Positions 51,444-61,735 of a stretch of 64,000 bases of DNA are shown piece after piece; the stretch's first letter is position 1; each line of letters begins with the position of its first letter. Location: assembly GCF_000019965.1 (NCBI RefSeq), contig NC_010571.1:4101001-4165000 (forward strand), written 5' to 3'. The position numbers were made by a program, and so were the translations under genes. The notes under the pieces were generated by a model. The model did no database searches. It saw nothing but the letters and a program-made list of their open reading frames with translations, and was not told where the DNA came from. This DNA is from Opitutus terrae PB90-1 (GTDB lineage: Bacteria; Verrucomicrobiota; Verrucomicrobiia; Opitutales; Opitutaceae).

Positions 51444-53240
51444 ATGTCTGCCGAAAACACACGCAATTTCTGCATCATCGCCCACGTCGATCACGGCAAA
51501 ACCACGCTCTCGGATCGGCTGCTGGAGCACACCAACCAGGTGTCGGCGCGGGTGCTCACCGATCAGCACCTCGACTCGATGGATCTCGAGAAGGAGCGTG
51601 GCATCACGATCAAGTCGCATCCCGTGACGATGACCTATCCGGCGAAAGACGGAAAGGTCTACAAGCTGAACCTCATGGACACGCCGGGACACGTGGACTT
51701 CTCCTACGAAGTCTCACGGAGCCTCGCCGCGTGCGAAGGCGCGGTGCTGTTGATCGACGCAGCCCAGGGAGTGGAGGCCCAGACCGTCGCCAACGCGCAC
51801 CTGGCGGTGGGGCAGCGGCTGAAGATCATTCCGGTCATCAACAAAATCGACCTGCCGAGCGCGAATCTCGAACTCTGCCTCAAGCAGTTGGAGGATATTC
51901 TCACCATTCCGGCCGAAGAGGCGATTCTTGCCAGCGGCAAGGCCGGTATCGGGATTGAGGAGATCCTCGAGGCGGTGGTGCACCGCGTGCCGCCGCCACG
52001 CTGGACCGATTACCCGCAGGCCCGCGCGCTGGTCTTCGATTCGCTTTACGATGCGTATCGCGGCGTGATCGCCTACGTGCGTGTGTTTTCCGGCACGCTC
52101 AAGTCGGGCGACATGATGCTGCTGATGAGCAACGGGCTTCGCTCCGAGATCAAGGAGGTCGGCATCTTCACCCCCAAGATGGAGAAGGTCGACGCCCTCG
52201 GGGCAGGGGACACCGGCTACATCGTCTCCAACGTGAAGGACACGTCCGAGATCAAGACCGGCGACACGATCACGCTGTCGCGGCATCCGGCCACGCAGAT
52301 GCTGCCAGGCTACAAGGAGGTTCGGCCGATGGTCTTCTGCGGCCTGTATCCGGTCGATACCTCTGATTACGAAAAGCTGAAGGCGGCGCTCGGCCGGCTG
52401 CGGCTCAATGACGCGGCCTTCGTTTACTCGTCGGAAAGCTCGGTGGCGCTCGGATTCGGATTCCGGTGCGGTTTCCTCGGGCTGCTGCACATGGAAATCA
52501 TCCAGGAGCGGATCCGGCGCGAGCACGACGTCGACATCATCTCGACATATCCGAGCGTGGTTTATCGCGTGGTGAAGCACGGCGGTGAGGTGATCGAGGT
52601 CGACAACCCGATCAACCTACCTGATCCCGGCACGATCACGGAAATCCAGGAGCCGACGATCAAGGCCGCGATCCATATTCCGAACGACGCGATGGGTGAC
52701 ATCCTCGCCCTCGTGATGGAAAAACGTGGCGTGGTCGATCACACTGACACGCTCGACGCGACCCGCGTCATGCTCACATGCATTCTGCCGCTCAACGAAA
52801 TTCTCGTCGATTTCAACGACCGGTTGAAGAGCATCACGCACGGCTACGGGTCGATGGACTACGAGTTGGGCGAGTACCGTACCGCGGATCTCGTGAAGAT
52901 GGAGATCCTGATCAACGGCGACCCGGTCGATGCCTTTGCGAGCATCGTGCACCGCGACAAGGCCGAAGGAAAAGGACGCGAGCTGTGTGAGAAGCTCGCC
53001 GAGATCATTCCACCGCAGATGTTCAAGGTTGCCATCCAGGCGGCCATCGGCGGCAAGGTCATCGCCCGCGACAACGTGAAGGAAATGCGGAAGGACGTTA
53101 CCGCCAAATGCTACGGCGGTGACATCAGCCGGAAGCGCAAGCTGCTGGACAAGCAGAAAGAGGGCAAAAAGAAGATGAAACAGTTCGGCCGCGTTTCGAT
53201 CCCATCGGATGCGTTCATCAAGGTGCTGAAAACGAACTGA
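51444..53240 (+). CDS. lepA: Elongation factor 4 (LepA)
   Basis: A 598-residue GTPase that back-translocates ribosomes. G1 is AHVDHGKTT near residues 11-19, G3 DTPGH, G4 NKID, with the GITIKSHPVTM switch. Later blocks are FRCGFLGLLHMEIIQERI (domain III) and the LepA-specific tail (AIGGKVIARDNVKEMRKDVTAKCYGGDISRKRKLL). Start ATG 51444 follows fabD by two bases. It precedes a signal peptidase gene, the usual lepA-lepB order. Confidence 0.96.
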   Translation: MSAENTRNFCIIAHVDHGKTTLSDRLLEHTNQVSARVLTDQHLDSMDLEKERGITIKSHPVTMTYPAKDGKVYKLNLMDTPGHVDFSYEVSRSLAACEGAVLLIDAAQGVEAQTVANAHLAVGQRLKIIPVINKIDLPSANLELCLKQLEDILTIPAEEAILASGKAGIGIEEILEAVVHRVPPPRWTDYPQARALVFDSLYDAYRGVIAYVRVFSGTLKSGDMMLLMSNGLRSEIKEVGIFTPKMEKVDALGAGDTGYIVSNVKDTSEIKTGDTITLSRHPATQMLPGYKEVRPMVFCGLYPVDTSDYEKLKAALGRLRLNDAAFVYSSESSVALGFGFRCGFLGLLHMEIIQERIRREHDVDIISTYPSVVYRVVKHGGEVIEVDNPINLPDPGTITEIQEPTIKAAIHIPNDAMGDILALVMEKRGVVDHTDTLDATRVMLTCILPLNEILVDFNDRLKSITHGYGSMDYELGEYRTADLVKMEILINGDPVDAFASIVHRDKAEGKGRELCEKLAEIIPPQMFKVAIQAAIGGKVIARDNVKEMRKDVTAKCYGGDISRKRKLLDKQKEGKKKMKQFGRVSIPSDAFIKVLKTN

Positions 53241-53272
53241 GCGGTCCAGATGCAGTCCAGAGCTGAGAGTCC

Positions 53273-53368
53273 AGAGTCTAGAGCCCGCCTTGTCCGTCGC
53301 TCCCTCCGATTTCGCGCCTCGCTTCGTATCTCGGACCGTTGCGCTCTGGGCGCTCTGCTCTAGACTCT
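53273..53368. repeat. Inverted repeat between lepA and lepB
   Basis: Perfect 12-base arms agagtctagagc and gctctagactct are separated by about 72 bases. The upstream arm is also embedded in a run of agtccagag direct repeats. Could be a remnant of a dispersed repeat. Confidence 0.6.
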
Positions 53369-53389
53369 CCGCTTTCCGCTCCCCATCCC

Positions 53390-54700
53390 ATGTTCGGCTT
53401 CTTCGCTTCCCAGGAAAAGAAAACCCGCGCCCACGCGGCCAACTGGCTCGAACTCGCCGACAAGGTCTGGCATTTCCGCCGCGACCAGCTTTCACCCCAG
53501 GACAACGATGAGCTCCTGACCCGCAGCCGGGAGTTGCGGCAGCAGCTGAAAGCGCGGGCCGACGCGGCGCGACTCAAGCTGGGCATCGAGGCCCTCGAGG
53601 GCGTGTTGCGCCGGACCGGCGGCGCGTTGTATCCGAAAAGCTCGCTCGTCGAGAACGTCGAATTTTTCCTCGTCGCCGCCATCGTGATCCTGGGCATCCG
53701 CACGTATTTCGTACAGCCGTTCAAGATTCCGACGAACTCGATGTGGCCGACGTATTACGGGATGACGGCGGAGAATCTGCCGCCAGACCGGCCTGCGCCC
53801 GCCTTGTGGCAGCAAGCGCTGCGCTTCCTGGCCTTCGGCGCGCAGCGCCGGACGGTGGTCGCGCCCGCCAGCGGCGAGGTGACCGCCGAGTTCGACGAAA
53901 ACACCGGGGCGATGGCGTATCAGGTGCGAAACGGCCGCAACTGGCTGATCCTGCCGGCGCAGGTGAAGGAATATACGTTCCTGGTGAACGGCCGCGCAGC
54001 CACGGTGACAGTCCCGCTGGATTTCAACGAGTTTGACCGGGTCGTGGCGGACACTTTCTTCGGCGGCGAGTCGGGGTTTCTCACGCAGTTCCTGCAAACG
54101 CGGCAGGCACGAGCCGTGCGACGGCAGCGCGGCGGGATGGGCTCGCCCGAAGACTATTCGCGCAACGTGCGGCTGACGCTGAAGCAGAACGCGCGCGCCG
54201 GAGATCCGATCCTGCGCTTCGACATCCTCACCGGCGATCAGCTGTTCGTTGATCGGGTATCGTATCACTTTGTGAAACCGAAGGTCGGGCAGGGCTTCGT
54301 GTTTCGTACCGGGCATATCGCGGGAATTGGCGACGACCAGTATTACATCAAACGCCTGGTCGGGCTGCCCGGCGACGTGCTCGAAATCAAGGAGCCGACG
54401 CTGTATCGGAACGGCGCACCGATCACCGGGGCGGAGAGCTTCCGACTGAATGCGCAGCGCGTGCCGCCGTATCGCGGCTACTTCAATGCGCAGCACAACG
54501 GTTATTCACGCAACGACGGCCAGTATCTGCTCAAGGGCCAGCAAGTCACGGTCCCGGAAAACAGTTTCATGGCGCTCGGCGACAACTCCGGCAGCAGCCT
54601 CGACGGCCGCTATTGGGGCTTCGTGCCGGACAAAGACGCGATTGGCCGTCCGCTCGTGATCTACTATCCGTTTACCCGGCGCTGGGGCTGGGCGCGCTGA
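53390..54700 (+). CDS. lepB: Signal peptidase I with a large insertion
   Basis: A 436-residue enzyme, larger than usual. One N-terminal membrane helix lies near residues 86-104 after a charged region. The catalytic Ser is S117 (KIPTNSMWPT) and the Lys is K321 (YYIKRLVGLPGD). Box C is GDQLFVDRVSY and box E is MALGDNSGSSLDGRYWG. Ser and Lys are normally about 55 residues apart. Here an extra stretch of about 150 residues (about 122-275) with VVAPASGEVTAEFDENTG sits between. It cleaves signal peptides at the inner membrane. It follows lepA. Confidence 0.93.
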   Translation: MFGFFASQEKKTRAHAANWLELADKVWHFRRDQLSPQDNDELLTRSRELRQQLKARADAARLKLGIEALEGVLRRTGGALYPKSSLVENVEFFLVAAIVILGIRTYFVQPFKIPTNSMWPTYYGMTAENLPPDRPAPALWQQALRFLAFGAQRRTVVAPASGEVTAEFDENTGAMAYQVRNGRNWLILPAQVKEYTFLVNGRAATVTVPLDFNEFDRVVADTFFGGESGFLTQFLQTRQARAVRRQRGGMGSPEDYSRNVRLTLKQNARAGDPILRFDILTGDQLFVDRVSYHFVKPKVGQGFVFRTGHIAGIGDDQYYIKRLVGLPGDVLEIKEPTLYRNGAPITGAESFRLNAQRVPPYRGYFNAQHNGYSRNDGQYLLKGQQVTVPENSFMALGDNSGSSLDGRYWGFVPDKDAIGRPLVIYYPFTRRWGWAR

Positions 54701-54831
54701 GCGTCGTGCGCGGCGCGACTGAGCATTACGGAGATTTCCGGAATTGTGGCGGCGAGTGACACTTTGGCCGGGGCTGAGGCGTATAATGGGCAGAGCCTGA
54801 CAGCGCTGGTGCCGACGGCTCGCTCATTCGG

Positions 54832-55359
54832 ATGAAAACATCTTCTTTCGTGCGCCTGATGGGTGCGGCAGTGCTCGGCGCCGTGGCCCTCAGTGGGTGC
54901 CAACAGTTCTCGAATCAGCCCGCGGCGGATCCGGACAGCGTGCAGGTGGAGTTCAAGGACATGGATCGCTTCACCGATTTTTCCGACGAGCCGTGGGGCA
55001 ATGCGATCCGGCCGGAAGATGCCGCGGCGCAGTTCCGGGAGGCGGTCGTCGACGAGGCCCGCCGCCATTTGCGCGAAGGGCAGCGGCTCAAGGTCGTCTT
55101 CACGGATGTGGACCTCGCGGGCGATCATCTGCCATCGATCCGCGTAGGAGCGACGTCGGTGCGCGTGGTGAAGGAGCTTTATCCGCCGCGGATCAAGCTG
55201 ACGTTCACGTTGACGGATGCGAATGGCACCGTGCTCAAGCAGGGAGAGCGGAACTTGATCGATCGCGACTTTCTGATGCGCGCCGACATCAGCATCGATC
55301 GTTCGCTGCGCTACGATCTGCATTTGCTGCGGGACTGGCTCCGCTCGGAGCTGCGCTGA
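54832..55359 (+). CDS. DUF3016 lipoprotein
   Basis: A 175-residue lipoprotein (signal peptide ending VALSGC). The body fits DUF3016: VQVEFKDMDRFTDFSDEPWG, LREGQRLKVVFTDVDLAGD, RVVKELYPPRIKLTFTLTDANG and LRYDLHLLRDWLRSEL. Function is unknown. It is monocistronic. Confidence 0.82.
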   Translation: MKTSSFVRLMGAAVLGAVALSGCQQFSNQPAADPDSVQVEFKDMDRFTDFSDEPWGNAIRPEDAAAQFREAVVDEARRHLREGQRLKVVFTDVDLAGDHLPSIRVGATSVRVVKELYPPRIKLTFTLTDANGTVLKQGERNLIDRDFLMRADISIDRSLRYDLHLLRDWLRSELR

Positions 55360-55475
55360 GCTGTCAGTGATTCAGAACGGCTCCGAAAACTGTTGGTCTT
55401 ATCCCGATGCTCAGCCGACGAGCTCGTTGAATAGTATCATTGATTTTGCCGCCGGACGCCGCGTAGCTTGCGAAG

Positions 55476-57413
55476 ATGCGGATGCGCGACAGAGCCTGGG
55501 CACACCAGATCTTCACATGGGCGGGACCGCTGTTGGTTTTCGGGCTCGTGCTGGCGTGCTATTGGCCGGCCCTCCATGGGAGCATTCTGTGGGACGACCC
55601 GGCGCACATAACGAAGCCCGAGCTTCGATCGTGGAGCGGACTTCTGCGCATTTGGACGGACATGCGAGCGACGCAACAATACTATCCCGTCCTCTTCAGC
55701 GCCTTCTGGTTCGAACATCGGCTATGGGGAGACTATGCGCTCGGCTATCATTTGTTGAATGTTGCATTGCATGCCACGTCATGCTGCTTGCTGGCCGTAG
55801 TGCTGCGTTCTTTGTGGCGGAGGCCCGACGGCGCGGGCGGGCCGCGGAACTTCGAGTGGGTGGCGGCCGCGGTGTTCGCCGTCCATCCGGTATGCGTCGA
55901 GTCGGTGGCTTGGATCAGCGAGCAAAAGAACACCCTGTCACTCGTCTTTTATCTGCTGTCCGCTCTGGTCTACCTCGATTTTTCGCAGACACGTCGATGG
56001 GGGAGCTACGTGTTCGCGTCGGTCTTGTTCTTGCTCGCAGTGGGGAGCAAGACCGTGACGGTTACGTTGCCGGCGGCGCTGCTCGTGGTGCTGTGGTGGA
56101 AGCAGGGAAGGATCGGCTGGCGCAGAGACGTCGGGCCGTTGCTGCCCTGGTTCGTGGCAGCGCTGGCGCTCGGGCTGTTTACTTCGTGGTTCGAGCGCAA
56201 TTGGATCGGCGCCGATGGGCCCGAGTTCGCGCTCACGTTTGTGCAGCGACTGTTACTGGCGGGACGCGTGCTCTGGTTCTACCTGGGCAAGTTCGTTTGG
56301 CCGACGGGGCTATGTTTCTACTATCCCCGCTGGGATGTGGCGAACGAAGCCTGGCAGTGGATCGGCTATCTGGTCGCGGCCGTGGGGATAACGCTCGGGT
56401 TGTGGATGCTGCGCAAGCGCGCCCGGGGGCCGCTCGCCGGATGGCTGGTCTATGCCGGATCGCTTTTCCCGGCGCTCGGCTTCTTCAACGTGTATCCATT
56501 TCTGTTTTCCTATGTGGCCGACCATTTTCAGTATCTAGCGAGCGCGGGCTTGACGGTAGCAACCACGGGCGGCGTCGCCGCCTGGCTGGCTGGAAAACCG
56601 TTGTGGTTGCAGAAAACAACCGTCGGCCTGGTGTGGGGAGGAATTGCGACGCTCGTCGTATTAGCGAACCGACAGAGCGCCTTGTATCGTGACAACGAGG
56701 TGCTTTTCCGTGCCACGGTCGCATGCAATCCATCGAGTTGGATGGCGCACATGAATCTTGCCGTCACGCTCGCTCGCTCGCCGGAGCGACGAGAGGAGGC
56801 GATCGCGGCATATCGCGAGGTTCTGCGGCTGAAGCCCGATCACCCCGACGCGCACCACGGCCTCGGGCTGGAGTTGGCGCGGTTGGGCGACAAGGCGCAG
56901 GCGATGGCTGAGTACGAACGCGCCATCGAGCTGCGGCCCACCTATGCCGAGGCGCATCACCGCCTCGGGGTGGAACTGGCGAGGCTGGGTGGGCGTGATC
57001 AGGACGCTATCGCACATCTCGAGGCGGCCTTACGGGTGAAGCCTGGCTTGGCCGAGGCGCATGCCAATCTGGCGGACCTGCTCCTGAAGACACCTGACCG
57101 CCTACCCGAGGCGATGGCGCACTATGAGGAGGCGCTGCATTTCGATCCGACGCTGGCCTGGGTGCATTGCCGGATCGGTTTCGTACTGTCCCATCTACCT
57201 GGTCGACAGCACGAGGCGATCAGTCGTTATGAAACGGCCCTGCGGATCGAACCCAACAGCATAGATGCCCACAACGGACTGGCTATCGCCTACATCATGA
57301 TGGGGCGGGCCGACGCCGCCCGCCGCGAGTGGGAGACCGTGGTGCGCATCGATCCGTCGCAGGAATCGGCGCGTCGCAACCTTCGCCGGTTGGACGAAGT
57401 GGAGGCACGCTGA
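55476..57413 (+). CDS. TMTC-like multi-pass membrane protein with TPR tail, copy 2
   Basis: A 645-residue paralogue of the protein at 6428-8662. It shares GSILWDDPAHITKPELRSWSG, YYPVLFSAFWFEHRLWGDYALGYHLLN, VESVAWISEQKNTLSLVFYLL and SKTVTVTLPAALLV. After about 400 residues of membrane region come about six TPR units from residue 420 on (for example AIAAYREVLRLKPDHPDAHHGLGLELARLG). The TPR tail is shorter than in copy 1. Glycosyltransferase activity is inferred only from the TMTC resemblance. Confidence 0.82.
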   Translation: MRMRDRAWAHQIFTWAGPLLVFGLVLACYWPALHGSILWDDPAHITKPELRSWSGLLRIWTDMRATQQYYPVLFSAFWFEHRLWGDYALGYHLLNVALHATSCCLLAVVLRSLWRRPDGAGGPRNFEWVAAAVFAVHPVCVESVAWISEQKNTLSLVFYLLSALVYLDFSQTRRWGSYVFASVLFLLAVGSKTVTVTLPAALLVVLWWKQGRIGWRRDVGPLLPWFVAALALGLFTSWFERNWIGADGPEFALTFVQRLLLAGRVLWFYLGKFVWPTGLCFYYPRWDVANEAWQWIGYLVAAVGITLGLWMLRKRARGPLAGWLVYAGSLFPALGFFNVYPFLFSYVADHFQYLASAGLTVATTGGVAAWLAGKPLWLQKTTVGLVWGGIATLVVLANRQSALYRDNEVLFRATVACNPSSWMAHMNLAVTLARSPERREEAIAAYREVLRLKPDHPDAHHGLGLELARLGDKAQAMAEYERAIELRPTYAEAHHRLGVELARLGGRDQDAIAHLEAALRVKPGLAEAHANLADLLLKTPDRLPEAMAHYEEALHFDPTLAWVHCRIGFVLSHLPGRQHEAISRYETALRIEPNSIDAHNGLAIAYIMMGRADAARREWETVVRIDPSQESARRNLRRLDEVEAR

Positions 57414-57759
57414 GGCGGGGTAAACAGCGGCGCGCTGCGGTGACAAAGAGCGAGCGAATATCGCTGCGCAGCCCGGCGGGCCGGTGGCGCTGCCGGGCCT
57501 TGTTTACAACCGCAGTGTAAGGTCGGATTCAGGGGATTCCGACCGATAACAATAGAGTGACAGGTGGGCGGTTGCACGAAGAGCAGGGCCACTTGCCAGC
57601 GTCTCCTATGAGAGCAACAAATGTGTTCCCGCAATAGGTGGGCTGGGCTTGGATGCGCTCACCAAGCGGAACACGCATACGCTGACGCTGCTTGGTTACG
57701 GACCTAATACTCTGAGAAACGAAAGTCTCAGAACCACCCCTGACTAGGTACACCATCCC
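57414..57759 (+). other. 346-bp leader region of the TonB-dependent receptor
   Basis: No gene is supported here. It is lower in GC than the coding parts and holds a small hairpin at 57712-57731 (ctgaga and tctcag arms). No strong promoter or Fur/riboswitch-like structure could be assigned by eye. Confidence 0.5.
57712..57731 (+). promoter_or_regulatory. Small hairpin upstream of the receptor gene
   Basis: Six-base arms ctgaga and tctcag around an eight-base loop (aacgaaag), 28 bases before the receptor ATG. It could act on mRNA stability or as a binding site; this is only a structural observation. Confidence 0.35.
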
Positions 57760-60700
57760 ATGAAGAACAGGTATTCGCCTGCGGGCGCAGCCGTGTTGGC
57801 TGCACTGCTGATGTCGGCACCGGCTAGCCTGCTGGCTCAAGCCGCGCAATCGACCGGTCAACCGCCCGGCGCAGAAGTGAACGAGGAGGACGTGATCGTA
57901 CTTTCTCCTTTCGAAGTGTCATCCACCGCCACCACCGGCTACGCGGCAACCACGACTCTGGCCGGCAATCGGTTGGCCACCGAGTTGCGCGATGTCGGCA
58001 ACGCGGTGTCGGTGATCACCAGCGAGCTGCTGAATGATATTGGCGCGACGGACAACAAAACGTTGCTCCAATATACCACCAACGCCGAGGTCGGCGGCTT
58101 CTACGGAAACTTTGCCGGTTTGGGCGATGGGTCGCATCTCGATGAATCCAGCAAATTCATCAACCCGAACACGAACACGCGTATCCGCGGGCTGACCTCG
58201 GCGGACAACACGCGCGATTACTTCATGACCGACATTCCCTGGGAAGGCTACAGTGTGGATGGCGTCGATCTGCAGCGCGGACCCAACTCGATTCTCTTCG
58301 GGCAAGGCAGCCCGGCCGGCATCATCAACACCCGGACAAAACAAGCGAGCTTCCGGGACGCCACCGAAGTTTCATTTCGCGTGGGCAGCTGGGGCAGCAC
58401 GCGGGGAATGATCGATTACAACAAGGTCCTGGTGAAGAACGAGCTCGCGCTGCGGATCGCGGCGGTGGACAACCACGAGAAGTTCAAGCAGGATCCGGCC
58501 TATTCACGGCAGAAGCGCATTTACGGGGCCACGCGCTGGGAGCCGGGGTTCCTGAAGAAGGGATCGGCCCGGACCATCATCAAGGCGAATATCGAATTCG
58601 GCGATATCGACTCCAACAATCCGCGCCAGCTGCCGCCGAACGACGCCATCACGCCGTGGTTCTACACCGGCACCTACGCCGGGCACAATGTGCAGGATCA
58701 GGCGTTCAACTTTCCGGAGTTGAACAAAATGACCGTGAATCCGGCGCAGAACGAGGACGACAACACGGGCCGGCCGAACTCCGGGTTTGACCGCGCCAGC
58801 CACAACGGGCCGAACGGCAATTATCTGGGCTACCTGATTCCCAGGTATGCGAACGACCCGAATTTCGCGAGCGGCAAGTTTGCCGGCACGCCCAACGAAT
58901 TCTACCAGCCGAGAATCGGCGGCGGCATGCTGGGATCCTTCAAGAGTCCGGCGTACAATTTCCAGTATGACGACCCAACGCAGGGTGTCGGCGCGGTGTG
59001 GGAACCCCTTGGCAACCACGGTATGGACTCCAGTGGCAACATCGGCACGCGCAATAACGCCGTCGTTCGCTACATGCGTCCCGCCAGCGTTTCGTCCTAT
59101 TCCAGCTACGCACAGAAAGCCCGTCTCTACTACGGCAATCTGCCGGCGTGGAAGTTTGGCGTGTTCAAGGACAAGTCGCTCACCGATGCGTCGGTCTTCG
59201 ACTTTTACAACCAGCTGTTCGACGGTCCGACCAAGCACGAGTTCCAGAACTTCCGGGCCTACAACGTGAGCCTGGCGCAAACGTTCCTGAACGAGGCGAT
59301 TGGCTTCGAAGCGACCTACAACAACGAATGGTACAAGAGCGGCAAGGTACAGTTGCTGAACGACGATAGTCTGAATATCGACATCAATCGCGTCTATTCG
59401 GACGGCACGCCCACCGGCAAGGACGGCATGCCGTACGAAGATGGCACCGCCAACCCGAACCTCGGCAAGCCGTACGTCGGTGGTCGTGGACTTTACGGGA
59501 ACAACGTGTCGGTCAAGAACCGCGAGGCCGGCCGGGTGACGGTGTTTGCCGATCACGACTTCAATGTGAACCATACGAACTGGCTCACCAAGCTGCTCGG
59601 TCGGCATGTGCTGACCGGAATGGCATCTGGCGACCGGGTCGAACAGGACTCCCGCGATTTCGCGCGCTGGACGATCGACGATCCGGCTTGGGAACGGGTG
59701 ATCAACAGCAGCCCGACTGATGCGATCAACACCCGGACGAGCTTCATCGCCGATACGATGACGCCGTTCGTGTTCCTTTATTTGGGCGATTCGCTGGCGA
59801 GTGCCAACACGCCCGCGGGCGCGCATATCCCGAATCCTCGCGTGGACCCCTCGCTGGCAAGCAGCAGCAAGGCGATTCAATTCGACGCCACGTGGAAGCC
59901 TTCCACCAATCCGGCGGATCCGACGTATGTGAACCCGGGCGCGGTGTGGCACGACGACTACTATCCGTTGCCTGGCCAAGTTCCGTTCACGACCGACGGC
60001 CAGTACCGCGGCACAACGGGCACCCCTGGCGACGTGCTTACCTACAGCACCGTCGGAGCAGCTACGAATCCGCCAGGCTACCTTACGCAATCCGAGAATC
60101 TCGCCAACTATGTCGGTTACCGGCAATACCCGGTTAACATCCTCGACTCGCTCGCGTCCGACGCGAATCGGGACCGGAACACGCACAGCGCCCGGCTCAC
60201 CAAGTCGAAGGTCGATTCGCGTGCCTTCAACTGGCAGGCGCATTTCTGGGACAACGCGGTGGTCGGCACGTTTGGCGTGCGCAAGGACACGGCGAAATCC
60301 TGGGCGTATTCGCTGAATCAAGATAGTGCCTCCAGCCTGAAAGAGAATTATCAACGGCTTAACCTCAGCCCGACCAACTACCGGCTGAATGAGAATCCGG
60401 ATAACACGCTTTCGGTCACCTCACATGCGTGGACGGCAGTCGTCCATCTTAACCAGCTCCCATATCTCAGCCGTCTGCCGATCCTGGTGAGCTTCTTCTA
60501 CAACAAGTCGACGGACTTCCAGCCCGAAGCCAAGCGCGTCGACGTCTACGGTGAACCGCTGGCCGCACCTTCCGGCAAGACCAAGGATGTTGGCCTGCTG
60601 CTCGAGACCAAGGACGGCAAATACAGCCTGAAGCTCAACAAGTACAACACGGACAGCGTCAATGCCAGCAGCTCGGCGCTGAGCAACGCTTGGTTTATCG

Positions 60701-61704
60701 GCTCCTCGCAGGCGTGGGCGGCCAACTGGGTGAACCGTTTCGAGTTCAACTGGACGGGCGACACCATCGCGAACGCGGCGGATCCCACGCTGGCCGACTA
60801 CGAGACGAACACCATGTACAATTACGAGCCGGCGCCCGGCGAATCAGCGGAGCAGGCCAAGGCTCGTGAGAACAGCGTCATTGCCGCTTGGCGCGCGTGG
60901 CAGAAGCAGGTAGATCCGCGCTTCTATGCCGCGTGGCAGATCAACCTCGACGACAAGACCCGCGGCGTGGGGGCCACTACTCCCAATGGCTTTGCCGTGA
61001 CCGAGGACAGTTCTTCGCAGGGCTACGAAATCGAATTCAACGCTTCGCCCACGCGCAATTGGCGCATCGCCCTGAACGGCAGCAAGACGACCGCGCAGCG
61101 GAAGAACATTGGCGGCACGAACCTCCGGGCGTTTATGGAAGCCTATACCAAGGCCCTGACGACCCCCGGCGCAGGTTACGATGGCGTCAAAGGTGGCGTG
61201 GGCGATCTGCGCATCTGGTGGGGCGGTGCCGGCAATACGACGACGCTGCTCGACTGGAACGGTGGCATCGGCTCGGAGTTCAACCAGCGGAAACTGCAGG
61301 AAGGGACCAACGTTCCCGAACTGCGGAAGTGGCGCTGGAACGCGGTCACCAATTATGAGTTCGATCGTGGCATGTTCAAGGGTGTGAACGTCGGCGCTGG
61401 TGTGCGCTACGAATCGTCCATCATCATTGGCTACAAGCCAATCCCGGGCGCGACGGCGAGCGAGATCAGCTTCGACATGGCCGATCCGTATCGGGGCCCG
61501 AGCGAGACGAATTACGACATGTGGGTAGGCTACACGCGCCGAAAGGTTTGGCGTAACGTTGAGTGGAATGTGCAACTCAACGTGCGCAACTTGGGCGTGG
61601 GCAACGAACTCATCCCGGTCACGGTCCAACCGGATGGCTCGGGTGCGGCATATCGGATAAGGCCGCCCCAGACTTGGATGTTGACCAACACCCTCAGATT
61701 CTAG
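57760..61704 (+). CDS. TonB-dependent receptor (Opitutaceae type)
   Basis: A 1314-residue outer-membrane receptor. A signal peptide (GAAVLAALLMSAPASLLAQ) is followed by the segment DVIVLSPFEVSS at residues about 47-58, typical of Opitutaceae receptors and probably the TonB-box region. The plug domain is about 70-200 (LATELRDVGNAVSVITSELL, RGPNSILFGQGSPAGIINTRTK). The rest is a long beta-barrel ending in TWMLTNTLRF, with a terminal Phe. The family imports chelated iron, vitamins or carbohydrates; substrate is unknown. It ends before a strong terminator. Confidence 0.93.
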   Translation: MKNRYSPAGAAVLAALLMSAPASLLAQAAQSTGQPPGAEVNEEDVIVLSPFEVSSTATTGYAATTTLAGNRLATELRDVGNAVSVITSELLNDIGATDNKTLLQYTTNAEVGGFYGNFAGLGDGSHLDESSKFINPNTNTRIRGLTSADNTRDYFMTDIPWEGYSVDGVDLQRGPNSILFGQGSPAGIINTRTKQASFRDATEVSFRVGSWGSTRGMIDYNKVLVKNELALRIAAVDNHEKFKQDPAYSRQKRIYGATRWEPGFLKKGSARTIIKANIEFGDIDSNNPRQLPPNDAITPWFYTGTYAGHNVQDQAFNFPELNKMTVNPAQNEDDNTGRPNSGFDRASHNGPNGNYLGYLIPRYANDPNFASGKFAGTPNEFYQPRIGGGMLGSFKSPAYNFQYDDPTQGVGAVWEPLGNHGMDSSGNIGTRNNAVVRYMRPASVSSYSSYAQKARLYYGNLPAWKFGVFKDKSLTDASVFDFYNQLFDGPTKHEFQNFRAYNVSLAQTFLNEAIGFEATYNNEWYKSGKVQLLNDDSLNIDINRVYSDGTPTGKDGMPYEDGTANPNLGKPYVGGRGLYGNNVSVKNREAGRVTVFADHDFNVNHTNWLTKLLGRHVLTGMASGDRVEQDSRDFARWTIDDPAWERVINSSPTDAINTRTSFIADTMTPFVFLYLGDSLASANTPAGAHIPNPRVDPSLASSSKAIQFDATWKPSTNPADPTYVNPGAVWHDDYYPLPGQVPFTTDGQYRGTTGTPGDVLTYSTVGAATNPPGYLTQSENLANYVGYRQYPVNILDSLASDANRDRNTHSARLTKSKVDSRAFNWQAHFWDNAVVGTFGVRKDTAKSWAYSLNQDSASSLKENYQRLNLSPTNYRLNENPDNTLSVTSHAWTAVVHLNQLPYLSRLPILVSFFYNKSTDFQPEAKRVDVYGEPLAAPSGKTKDVGLLLETKDGKYSLKLNKYNTDSVNASSSALSNAWFIGSSQAWAANWVNRFEFNWTGDTIANAADPTLADYETNTMYNYEPAPGESAEQAKARENSVIAAWRAWQKQVDPRFYAAWQINLDDKTRGVGATTPNGFAVTEDSSSQGYEIEFNASPTRNWRIALNGSKTTAQRKNIGGTNLRAFMEAYTKALTTPGAGYDGVKGGVGDLRIWWGGAGNTTTLLDWNGGIGSEFNQRKLQEGTNVPELRKWRWNAVTNYEFDRGMFKGVNVGAGVRYESSIIIGYKPIPGATASEISFDMADPYRGPSETNYDMWVGYTRRKVWRNVEWNVQLNVRNLGVGNELIPVTVQPDGSGAAYRIRPPQTWMLTNTLRF

Positions 61705-61735
61705 CGCGCGCCAGAAAAAGCACAGTGTCTGTTCT

